Part shown: piece by piece, positions 17,379-23,927 of the stretch | Numbering within the stretch: the stretch's first letter is position 1 | How the letters are laid out: each line of letters opens with the position of its first letter | NCBI RefSeq assembly: GCF_030811095.1 | Contig: NZ_JAUSQL010000001.1 | Coordinates: 1,674,001 to 1,738,000 of the forward strand | Source: Trueperella abortisuis | GTDB taxonomy: Bacteria; Actinomycetota; Actinomycetes; Actinomycetales; Actinomycetaceae | Direction of reading: 5' to 3' | Length of the DNA: 64,000 nucleotides | Notes under the pieces: generated by a model | Seen by the model: only the letters and a program-made list of their open reading frames with translations | What the model was told of the DNA's origin: nothing | The model's database searches: none | Translations under genes and position numbers: made by a program

Positions 17379-17483
17379 GTCACTCCTTAGTGTCTTGATC
17401 CCTCAATTCTAACGCCTCACCAGTCATGCATCAGCCCCGCGCTGGATGGGAGCGGCGCCCGCGAACCGGTGGCTGCTCGCCCG

Positions 17484-17519
17484 GGCCGCCAACCGCGCCC
17501 AGGCCGCCAACCGCGCCCA
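17484..17519. repeat. Perfect 18-bp tandem duplication
   Basis: GGCCGCCAACCGCGCCCA occurs twice back to back (17484-17501, 17502-17519), with a third degraded copy at ~17530 (GCCGCCAACCGGG). It is intergenic, in a 216-bp gap between the lipoprotein promoter and the rpmF terminator. No function seen. Confidence 0.9.
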
Positions 17520-17542
17520 GACCCCGAGCCGCCAACCGGGCA

Positions 17543-17574
17543 TAAGAATGGGGCCCTCCCACCGGGAGAGCCCC
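17543..17574 (-). terminator. Terminator of rpmF
   Basis: GGGGCTCTCCC pairs with GGGAGGGCCCC (one mismatch) around GGT, followed on the minus strand by ATTCTT. It begins 20 nt past the rpmF stop. Confidence 0.8.
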
Positions 17575-17594
17575 ACTCTTGTCAAGCCTTAGTC

Positions 17595-17756
17595 TTAGTC
17601 AACAAGACCCTTCTGCGCGGCCTTCGCCAGACGACGGGGGATGCGCTTCTCAACGCCACCAACGCGAACAGGCTGAAGCTCGGTCAGCTTAGCCTTCCAC
17701 TGGGAGCGGCGAGAGCGGGTGTTGCTACGGGACATCTTGCGCTTAGGAACTGCCAT
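17595..17756 (-). CDS. rpmF: 50S ribosomal protein L32
   Basis: A 53-aa protein with the diagnostic start [20 protein letters not shown] and a basic middle. It has none of the four zinc-binding cysteines seen in C+ L32 proteins, so it is the zinc-independent C- form; many actinobacteria carry both forms, so a C+ copy may exist elsewhere. ATG 17756 follows GGAGCGGAAGGAC. It is monocistronic and divergent from the IMPACT gene. Confidence 0.97.
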   Translation of the reverse strand: MAVPKRKMSRSNTRSRRSQWKAKLTELQPVRVGGVEKRIPRRLAKAAQKGLVD

Positions 17757-17913
17757 GTCCTTCCGCTCCTTTCGATACTCATGTGGCCGCGTGGCCACCC
17801 CTTGATTCGGAGGTAAACCTCCGAGCAGACAACGTTCGATAATACCCACCGCGGGCCACGAAAGCCACATGGGTGGGTGCAACTGTGCTACGAAACACTG
17901 CAATAATAGCGCC

Positions 17914-18555
17914 ATGACCGAACTTCGCCTCACCCGCCCCGGCCGCGCGGAAATCGAGATCAAGCGTTCTCGCTTTATTGCGCTCGCCCGCCCGGTGTCC
18001 TCTGTCGAGGAAGCCCGCGCGCTCCTCGCCGACGCGCGCTCCGAATTCCCCGACGCCCGTCACCACTGCTCCGCCTACGTCGTCTCGGTGCCCGGTGCAC
18101 AGCCGATCCTCCACTCCTCCGACGACGGCGAGCCCTCCGGTACCGCCGGACGGCCCATGCTCGACGTGCTCACCGGGCATGAGCTGATGGACGTGGCCGT
18201 GGTCGTGGTGCGCTACTTCGGCGGCACGCTACTGGGCACGGGCGGGCTCGTGCGGGCCTACTCCGACGCCGTGCGGGCGGTGCTCTCCGGCGAGCCGGTC
18301 ACCTACCGCACCACCCGCCCGCTCATGCGGGTTTCGGCTATGCACGCGAGGGCCGGCAAGCTCGAGGCGGACCTGCGCGGGCGGGGCTATGACGTGGTGG
18401 GCACGGAGTACGGGCCAACCCGGGTCCATATTGACGTGGCCGGGGAAGACGGCTTCGCCCAGGAGGTGGCCGAGCTCAGCGCGGGGGCGGCGCTGGTGGA
18501 GGAGGTCGGCGTCGTCGTGAGGGACGTGCCGGCTGGGACGTTGCCCACATGGTGA
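17914..18555 (+). CDS. YigZ/IMPACT family protein
   Basis: A 213-aa protein. Residues ~15-120 are the UPF0029/IMPACT domain with [27 protein letters not shown] and [19 protein letters not shown]. The C-terminal ~65 residues are a ferredoxin-like DUF1949 region. Family members act on translation or nucleic acids in poorly defined ways; the E. coli homologue is YigZ. It is upstream of the cysK leader on the same strand but separated from it by a promoter, so it is not in the cysteine operon. Confidence 0.92.
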   Translation: MTELRLTRPGRAEIEIKRSRFIALARPVSSVEEARALLADARSEFPDARHHCSAYVVSVPGAQPILHSSDDGEPSGTAGRPMLDVLTGHELMDVAVVVVRYFGGTLLGTGGLVRAYSDAVRAVLSGEPVTYRTTRPLMRVSAMHARAGKLEADLRGRGYDVVGTEYGPTRVHIDVAGEDGFAQEVAELSAGAALVEEVGVVVRDVPAGTLPTW

Positions 18556-18563
18556 GCCCCACA

Positions 18564-18591
18564 TTGACTGCCGCGCCGAAAAAAGTAAACT
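18564..18591 (+). promoter_or_regulatory. Predicted promoter of the cys leader and cysK-cysE
   Basis: TTGACT (18564-18569) and TAAACT (18586-18591) are separated by 16 bp, close to the primary sigma consensus. Transcription would start near 18598, giving a leader of about 227 nt before cysK. Confidence 0.65.
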
Positions 18592-18652
18592 GAAACTGTT
18601 GAACTTTCACATACATGACTCGCGCATGGCAACCTCGGAAAGGACGGTCCTG

Positions 18653-18694
18653 ATGATGATGACCGCACCGATGTGTTGCTGTGAGTGTCGATAA
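18653..18694 (+). CDS. Cysteine-rich leader peptide (attenuation uORF) of cysK
   Basis: A 13-codon reading frame, MMMTAPMCCCECR, follows GGAAAGGACGG. Four of its last six residues are cysteine, three of them consecutive. Cysteine-rich short ORFs upstream of sulfur-assimilation genes are known in actinobacteria, where ribosome stalling at Cys codons in cysteine-starved cells controls the downstream genes. Here the next gene is cysteine synthase. No such cluster would be expected by chance, as Cys is rare. Starts at 18656 or 18659 are equally possible. An overlapping out-of-frame ATG at 18615 gives no Cys-rich product. Confidence 0.8.
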   Translation: MMMTAPMCCCECR

Positions 18695-18699
18695 GGTGG

Positions 18700-18771
18700 C
18701 ATGCCGTAGCTTGGTGCCCTTTTCATGTGGGCATGTGTGTCACCTCGGGTAGCTCCCCGCAAGAGCTTTTC
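18700..18771 (+). promoter_or_regulatory. Candidate attenuator structures between the leader peptide and cysK
   Basis: Mutually exclusive pairings can be drawn by hand. CATGCC (18700-18705) or TGCCC (~18715-18719) can each pair with GGGCATG (18729-18735). AGCTC (18751-18755) can pair with GAGCT (18763-18767) followed by TTTT, a weak terminator. AGCTTG (18708-18713) can instead pair with CAAG-AGCT (18760-18767), which would disrupt that hairpin. This fits translation-coupled control, but no folding was computed. Confidence 0.4.
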
Positions 18772-18824
18772 TACAAACCATCTGAAGACCCGTGGGCACA
18801 GGTCGCCCGTGTGAAGGAAGAACA

Positions 18825-19754
18825 ATGATTTACAACAACGCTACTGAACTCATCGGCAACACTCCCCTCGTCCGCATGAATCGCATCGTCTCAACCGATC
18901 AGGCCCAGGTGCTGGCCAAGCTCGAGTTTTACAACCCGGCCAACTCCGTCAAGGACCGCGTCGGCGTGGCGATCGTCGACGCCGCGGAGGCATCCGGCCA
19001 GCTCAAGCCGGGGGGCACGATCGTGGAGGCGACGTCGGGTAACACCGGTATCGCGCTGGCCTGGGTGGGTGCAGCGCGCGGCTACAAGGTTGTCCTGACG
19101 ATGCCGGCGTCGATGTCGAAAGAGCGTCGTGCGCTGCTGCGCGGCTTCGGCGCGGAACTGGAACTGACCGAGCCGGCCAAGGGCATGAAGGGCGCCGTCG
19201 AACGCGCCCAGGAGATCGCGGCCGAGCGCCCCGGCTCCATCCTCGCCTCCCAGTTTGCCAACCCGGCCAACCCGGCCAAGCATGAGGCGACCACCGGCCC
19301 GGAGATCTGGCAGGCCACTGAGAGCAAGGTCGATATCTTCGTGGCTGGCATCGGCACCGGCGGCACCCTCACCGGCGCCGGCACCTACCTGCGCAAGCAG
19401 AACCCCGAGATCAAGATCGTGGCGGTTGAGCCCGCCGAGTCCCCGCTCCTGTCCGAGGGTAAGGCCGGCCCGCACGGTATCCAGGGCATCGGTGCGAACT
19501 TTGTGCCCGATGTGCTCGACACCGAGCTCTACGACGAGGTGATAGCCGTTACCTCGCCCGACGCGATCGAGATGGCCCGCCGCGTCGCTCACGAAGAGGG
19601 GCTGCTCGTCGGCATCTCCTCCGGTGCGGCCCTCAAGGCGGCGGCCGAACTGGCAGCCCGCCCGGAGAACACCGGCAAAACGATCGTGGCGATCGTTCCC
19701 GACTTCGGCGAACGCTACCTGTCCACCCCGCTGTTCGAGGGCCTCGTCGACTAG
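18825..19754 (+). CDS. cysK: Cysteine synthase A (O-acetylserine sulfhydrylase)
   Basis: A 309-aa PLP enzyme that joins sulfide to O-acetylserine to make cysteine. Visible motifs: IGNTPLVRMN; the PLP lysine in NPANSVKDRVG; TSGNTGIALAW, the substrate loop; GTGGTLTGAG, the PLP phosphate loop; and GISSGAAL near the C-terminus. Length is normal for the family. ATG 18825 follows GAAGGAAG; an in-frame GTG at 18792 lacks a ribosome site. It is followed 52 nt later by cysE, so both steps from serine to cysteine sit in one operon under the leader peptide. Confidence 0.97.
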   Translation: MIYNNATELIGNTPLVRMNRIVSTDQAQVLAKLEFYNPANSVKDRVGVAIVDAAEASGQLKPGGTIVEATSGNTGIALAWVGAARGYKVVLTMPASMSKERRALLRGFGAELELTEPAKGMKGAVERAQEIAAERPGSILASQFANPANPAKHEATTGPEIWQATESKVDIFVAGIGTGGTLTGAGTYLRKQNPEIKIVAVEPAESPLLSEGKAGPHGIQGIGANFVPDVLDTELYDEVIAVTSPDAIEMARRVAHEEGLLVGISSGAALKAAAELAARPENTGKTIVAIVPDFGERYLSTPLFEGLVD

Positions 19755-19806
19755 ACCGTAAAACCAGCGTCAGAAGCGAACAGGACCCGAGAATAACGAG
19801 AAGACG

Positions 19807-20379
19807 ATGACGAACCCCAGCCTATGGAAGAAGATGGGCGAAGACCTGCGCGCCGCGGTCGACAACGACCCGGCGGCCCGCTCCGAGCTCGAGGTGTTCC
19901 TCACCTACCCGGGCGTACACGCCGTGTGGGCTTACCGCATCGCGCACGCCATGTGGAACAAAAGCGACCGCCTCAAGCTCCCCGCACGCCTGATCACCCA
20001 GACGGCGCGTGCGATCACGGGCATCGAGATTCACCCGGCGGCCAAGCTCGGCCGGCGTCTGTTCATCGACCACGGCATGGGGGTGGTCATCGGCGAGACC
20101 GCCGAGGTGGGTGAGGACGTGGTCATCTTCCACGGCACCACCCTCGGCGGCACGTCCATGAACCCCGGCAAGCGCCACCCCACGGTGGGCAACCGGGTCA
20201 CGATCGGTTCGGGCGCGAAGGTGCTCGGCCCGATCGAGATTGGCGACGACGCCGCCGTGGGGGCGAACGCCGTCGTCGTGCGGGACGTACCGGCGGGCAA
20301 CGTCGCGGTGGGGATTCCCGCCAAGACGCGCGAGAAGCGCACCACCGAGCACCTCATCGACCCCGCGATCTACATCTAG
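19807..20379 (+). CDS. cysE: Serine O-acetyltransferase
   Basis: A 190-aa enzyme making O-acetylserine from serine and acetyl-CoA. The C-terminal half is a left-handed beta-helix of hexapeptide repeats, with IDHGMGVVIGETAEVG, the active-site His in FHGTTLGGTS and GAGAKVLG-type turns (GSGAKVLGPIEIG). The N-terminal helical region is shorter than in E. coli CysE (273 aa), as is usual for Gram-positive forms. It lies in the cysK operon, so feedback through the cysteine leader would affect it too. A strong terminator follows at 20421. Confidence 0.95.
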   Translation: MTNPSLWKKMGEDLRAAVDNDPAARSELEVFLTYPGVHAVWAYRIAHAMWNKSDRLKLPARLITQTARAITGIEIHPAAKLGRRLFIDHGMGVVIGETAEVGEDVVIFHGTTLGGTSMNPGKRHPTVGNRVTIGSGAKVLGPIEIGDDAAVGANAVVVRDVPAGNVAVGIPAKTREKRTTEHLIDPAIYI

Positions 20380-20383
20380 CCCC

Positions 20384-20418
20384 TATCCGGGCGCGCTGCC
20401 GAACGGCGGGCCCGGATA
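20384..20418. terminator. Inverted repeat after cysE
   Basis: TATCCGGGC pairs perfectly with GCCCGGATA over a 17-nt GC-rich loop. It lies between the cysE stop and the main terminator and may aid it. Confidence 0.55.
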
Positions 20419-20420
20419 TG

Positions 20421-20459
20421 GCGAAGGCCCCCATCCCTATCGGTTGGGGGCCTTCGCTT
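20421..20459 (+). terminator. Rho-independent terminator of cysK-cysE
   Basis: GCGAAGGCCCCCA pairs with TGGGGGCCTTCGC around a 10-nt loop. The stem is long and perfect; only two T follow, so strength may come from the stem. Confidence 0.85.
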
Positions 20460-20537
20460 GTCAGCCAGTTGGATTCCAGCCTCGGCCCGAGCACCCGTGG
20501 CGGGCCTGATGGGTCGGCGGTTGCCGAGGACGCGCGA

Positions 20538-20990
20538 CTAGCGTTCGCCGGCCTCGTAGTCGCTCAGCATATCGATGCGCGACTGGTGGCGCGAGGCCGG
20601 GTCGTAGCCGGTGGCGAGGAAGATGTCGACGAAGCGCGTGGCCTCTTCCAGCGTGTGCTGGCGGGCGCCAAGTGACATGACGTTGGCGTTGTTGTGCTCG
20701 CGGGCGAGCTCTGCGGTGGACGCGTTCCACACGAGGGCCGCGCGCACGCCACGCACCTTGTTCGCCGCCATCTGCTCGCCGTTGCCCGAGCCACCGATGA
20801 CGATGCCGAGCGAGCCGGGATCGGCGACGACGGCCTCGCCCGCGGCGAAGCAGACGGGCGGATAGGCGTCCAGCTTGTCGTACTCCTTGTAGCCGTGGTC
20901 GACGACGTCGTGACCGGCCGCTGTCAGGTGCTCGATCAGGTGTTCCTTCAACTCAAAACCCGCATGGTCCGCGGCAATGTGTATACGCAT
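20538..20990 (-). CDS. rpiB: Ribose-5-phosphate isomerase B
   Basis: A 150-aa RpiB/LacAB-family enzyme interconverting ribose 5-phosphate and ribulose 5-phosphate in the pentose phosphate pathway. Motifs: IAADHAGFELKEHL at the N-terminus, GIVIGGSGNGEQMAANKV (catalytic loop; Ser in place of the usual catalytic Cys, as in mycobacterial enzymes) and REHNNANVMSLGAR. Length is standard. It is a single gene, divergent from pepO. Confidence 0.96.
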   Translation of the reverse strand: MRIHIAADHAGFELKEHLIEHLTAAGHDVVDHGYKEYDKLDAYPPVCFAAGEAVVADPGSLGIVIGGSGNGEQMAANKVRGVRAALVWNASTAELAREHNNANVMSLGARQHTLEEATRFVDIFLATGYDPASRHQSRIDMLSDYEAGER

Positions 20991-21080
20991 GGTTAGAGTA
21001 TACCGAGCCGTGTTCGCCGGGAGACCGGTTTAGTCCGCGCAGGTGTGCTTTCTTCGCGCGTTGGCAATTACACTGGTGGA

Positions 21081-23078
21081 ATGGATAACACGACGAAAGA
21101 CATCATCGACGGCATCGACGCAAGCGTTCGCCCACAGGACGACCTCTTCCGTCACGTCAATGGAACGTGGCTGGCAACTGCTCAGATCCCTGCCGACCAG
21201 TCACAGACCGGCGGATTCACGGATCTGCGCCTTGAGTCCGAGGCCGCCGTCCACGAGATCATCCTAGACGCCGTCGCCCACGTTCAGGCCGGGCAGGCCG
21301 GGGACGAGGAACGCAAGATCGCGGCCCTCTACGACTCCTTTATGGACGAGGACCGGATTAATGGCCTGGGTGCCTCCCCGCTGGTGGAGGATTTCGCGCT
21401 CATTGACGCGGCGACCACGAAGGAAGAGCTCGAGCATGTGGTCGGGCGCCTGTACCAGGTAGGGGTGGCGATGCCCTTCGGCTTGGAGGTCTCCGCGGAT
21501 CGCAACAATCCCTCCGAGTACATCTCCTGGCTCTACCAGTCCGGGCTGAGCCTGCCGGATGAGGCCTTCTACCGCGAGCAGCAGTATGAGCAGTTCCGCG
21601 AGCTGTTCAAGGACTTCATCCCCACGCTCTACGCGCTGGCCACGGGCGTGAACGACGCCGAGGCGAAGGCCGCGGCCGACGTCATTTACGACGTCGAGTC
21701 CCGGCTCGCATCCCACCACATGAGTGCGGTCGATTCGCGCGACTCGGACAAGACGAACAACGTGCTGAGCTGGGAGGAACTGCTTGAGGCCGCACCGGGC
21801 TTCGGTTGGACGACGGCGTTTAGCGGGCTTGGCCTCACGCGCGAGCAGGCTCCGACCTTCCTCGTCATGATGCCGGACGCCCTCGCCGGTTTCGCACGCG
21901 AGTGGGCGGGCGCCGATATTGACCAGCTAAAGACATACTTGACGTGGAACGTGATCCGGGCGCGGGCCCCGTACCTGAGCCAGGACATCGCGCAGACCAA
22001 CTTCAACTTTTTCGGCAAGGTGCTTTCCGGGGCGACCGAGATGCGCGATCGCTGGAAGCGCGCAGTCTCCCTCGTCGACGCCACGCTCGGCGAGGCCGTG
22101 GGCAAGCTGTACGTGGAACGCCACTTCCCGCCCCATCACAAGGAGCTCATGGAGCAGCTGGTGGAGGATCTGCTGGCGGCCTACCATGACTCAATTTCGA
22201 CGTTGGAGTGGATGACCGACGCGACGCGCGAGAAGGCGCTGGCCAAGCTCGCCACTACCGTGACCAAGATTGGCTACCCGGACACGTGGCGCGACTACGC
22301 CGCGCTGGAGATCACGGACTCCCTGGTTGCGAACGTGCGTGCGGCGCAGAAGTTTGAGTCCGACAGGCAGATCAGCAAGCTCGGCACGCCCGTCGACCGC
22401 GGCGAATGGTTCATGAATCCGCAGACCGTCAACGCCTACTACAACCCGGTGGCCAACGAGATCGTCTTCCCGGCGGCCATCCTCCAGCCCCCGTTCTTCG
22501 ACGCCGAGGCGGACCCGGCCTACAACTATGGCGGAATTGGAGCCGTGATCGGCCACGAGATCGGCCACGCCTTTGACGACCAGGGTTCGAAGTACGACGG
22601 CGAGGGGCGGCTAAAGAACTGGTGGACCGACCAGGACCGGGCCGAGTTCGAGAAGCGGACCGCCTCGCTGGTTGGCCAGTACGACGTCTACGTCCCCGTC
22701 CAGCTTGCCGGCACGCCGCACCACGTCAACGGCTCGCTTACCCTCGGGGAGAACATCGGCGACCTAGGCGGCCTGTCGATCGCGCTCAGAGCCTACGACA
22801 TCGCGATGCGGCGCGAGGGCTACCCCTCCAGCTCGCAGGCTCCCGTGATCGAGGGCTACACCGGCCGCCAGCGCGTCTTCCTCAACTGGGCGCGGATCTG
22901 GAAGAACAAGTGCCGCGATGAGATCGCCATCAACCTCCTGGCAATCGACCCGCACTCCCCCTCCGAGTTCCGCTGCAACGGCGTGGTGAAGAACATCGAC
23001 GCCTTCGCCGAGGAATTCGGCGTATCCGAGGGCGACGAACTCTACCTCGCGCCCGAGGAGCGGGTGCGCATCTGGTAG
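21081..23078 (+). CDS. pepO: M13-family metallopeptidase (neprilysin/PepO-like)
   Basis: A 665-aa zinc endopeptidase without a signal peptide, so probably cytoplasmic. The catalytic HExxH is in AVIGHEIGHAFDDQGSKYDG; the third ligand glutamate is in LGENIGDLGGLSIA; substrate-binding NAYYNP precedes them; RVFLNWARIWK and a C-terminal RVRIW complete the family signature. The usual C-terminal CxxW is RxxW here. N-terminal residues ~20-370 form the M13 cap domain (PQDDLFRHVNGTWL). I chose ATG 21081 (GGTGGA upstream); upstream in-frame starts have poorer context. It probably degrades peptides, like the M1 peptidase nearby. Confidence 0.95.
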   Translation: MDNTTKDIIDGIDASVRPQDDLFRHVNGTWLATAQIPADQSQTGGFTDLRLESEAAVHEIILDAVAHVQAGQAGDEERKIAALYDSFMDEDRINGLGASPLVEDFALIDAATTKEELEHVVGRLYQVGVAMPFGLEVSADRNNPSEYISWLYQSGLSLPDEAFYREQQYEQFRELFKDFIPTLYALATGVNDAEAKAAADVIYDVESRLASHHMSAVDSRDSDKTNNVLSWEELLEAAPGFGWTTAFSGLGLTREQAPTFLVMMPDALAGFAREWAGADIDQLKTYLTWNVIRARAPYLSQDIAQTNFNFFGKVLSGATEMRDRWKRAVSLVDATLGEAVGKLYVERHFPPHHKELMEQLVEDLLAAYHDSISTLEWMTDATREKALAKLATTVTKIGYPDTWRDYAALEITDSLVANVRAAQKFESDRQISKLGTPVDRGEWFMNPQTVNAYYNPVANEIVFPAAILQPPFFDAEADPAYNYGGIGAVIGHEIGHAFDDQGSKYDGEGRLKNWWTDQDRAEFEKRTASLVGQYDVYVPVQLAGTPHHVNGSLTLGENIGDLGGLSIALRAYDIAMRREGYPSSSQAPVIEGYTGRQRVFLNWARIWKNKCRDEIAINLLAIDPHSPSEFRCNGVVKNIDAFAEEFGVSEGDELYLAPEERVRIW

Positions 23079-23109
23079 CGCGTGGCCGGCACGCGTCGCC
23101 AAAGCCGGC

Positions 23110-23157
23110 GCGGTAGTGGCCGGGGGTGGCTCGCGAGCCTCCCCCGGCCACTACCGC
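23110..23157. terminator. Long perfect hairpin between convergent pepO and a DsbA-like gene
   Basis: GCGGTAGTGGCCGGGGG pairs with CCCCCGGCCACTACCGC with an inner GGCTC/GAGCC extension. It has no T tract. It probably serves both convergent genes. Confidence 0.75.
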
Positions 23158-23196
23158 ATTCTCAACGTCCCGGCCGTGCTCTAGTCGAGCCTGGCC

Positions 23197-23796
23197 CTAG
23201 TCGAAGATGGGCCCGACATCCCGCGAGCGCTTAAGTTCGAAGAACCCCGGGGTCGTGGCGAGCGCGAGCGTGCCGTCCCAGGCGCGGGCGGCCGCCTCCC
23301 CGTGCGGGGCGGGCGACATGACAGGTCCGAAAAAGGCCGTGGGGCCGACGGCGATGACCGGCACCCCGACGTCGTCGCCCACCTTGTCGAGCGCGGCGCG
23401 GGTGGAGGCGGCCAGCGCCTCATCGTATTCGCCGGCGTTGGCCCGGTCGAGGATGGCGGCGTCGAGGCCGGTTGCCTCCAGCGCGGCGGCGAGGGCGGCG
23501 TCGTCCTTGGGCATCTTGTTAGTGTGGATGGCGCTTCCCAGCTCGGTGTAGAACTGCGCAAGCCGCTCCGGCGCCTCGAGCTCGACACCCATGGACACGC
23601 GCGAGAAGCCGCGGATCTCGTCGATGTGGGCGCGGTAGCCGGGGTCAAGTTCGCGGCCGCGGTTGAGCTCCCACAGTGAGAATGAATGCCAGGTGATACT
23701 AAGGTCGCGCAAGCCGGAGACCTCCACCAACCAGCGGGAGGTGATCCAGGTCCACGGGCAGGACGGGTCAAACCAGAAATCTACGTTATCGCTCAT
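23197..23796 (-). CDS. DsbA-fold protein, Rv2466c-like (mycothiol-linked thioredoxin-fold)
   Basis: A 199-aa thioredoxin-fold protein of the DsbA/FrnE type. The N-terminus VDFWFDPSCPWTWITSRWLVEV matches the actinobacterial Rv2466c group, studied in mycobacteria as a mycothiol-dependent nitroreductase. A helical insert follows, then the cis-proline region VGVPVIAVGPTAFFGPV. The active site is CPWT, not CPWC, and this is the only cysteine in the protein, so it cannot make an internal disulfide; a monothiol mechanism using mycothiol is possible. It is cytoplasmic, a single gene, divergent from pepN. Confidence 0.8.
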   Translation of the reverse strand: MSDNVDFWFDPSCPWTWITSRWLVEVSGLRDLSITWHSFSLWELNRGRELDPGYRAHIDEIRGFSRVSMGVELEAPERLAQFYTELGSAIHTNKMPKDDAALAAALEATGLDAAILDRANAGEYDEALAASTRAALDKVGDDVGVPVIAVGPTAFFGPVMSPAPHGEAAARAWDGTLALATTPGFFELKRSRDVGPIFD

Positions 23797-23927
23797 GGCT
23801 CCATTCTTCCCTCCCTCCGCCCGTCTCCCGCCTCAGCTACGCCAGCGGCGAATCGGCGCTTTGGGACGCGGCGCCCCGCCTGAGTATCCTTGTTCTCAGG
23901 CCTATGATCAGCGGGAGAAAGGACACC

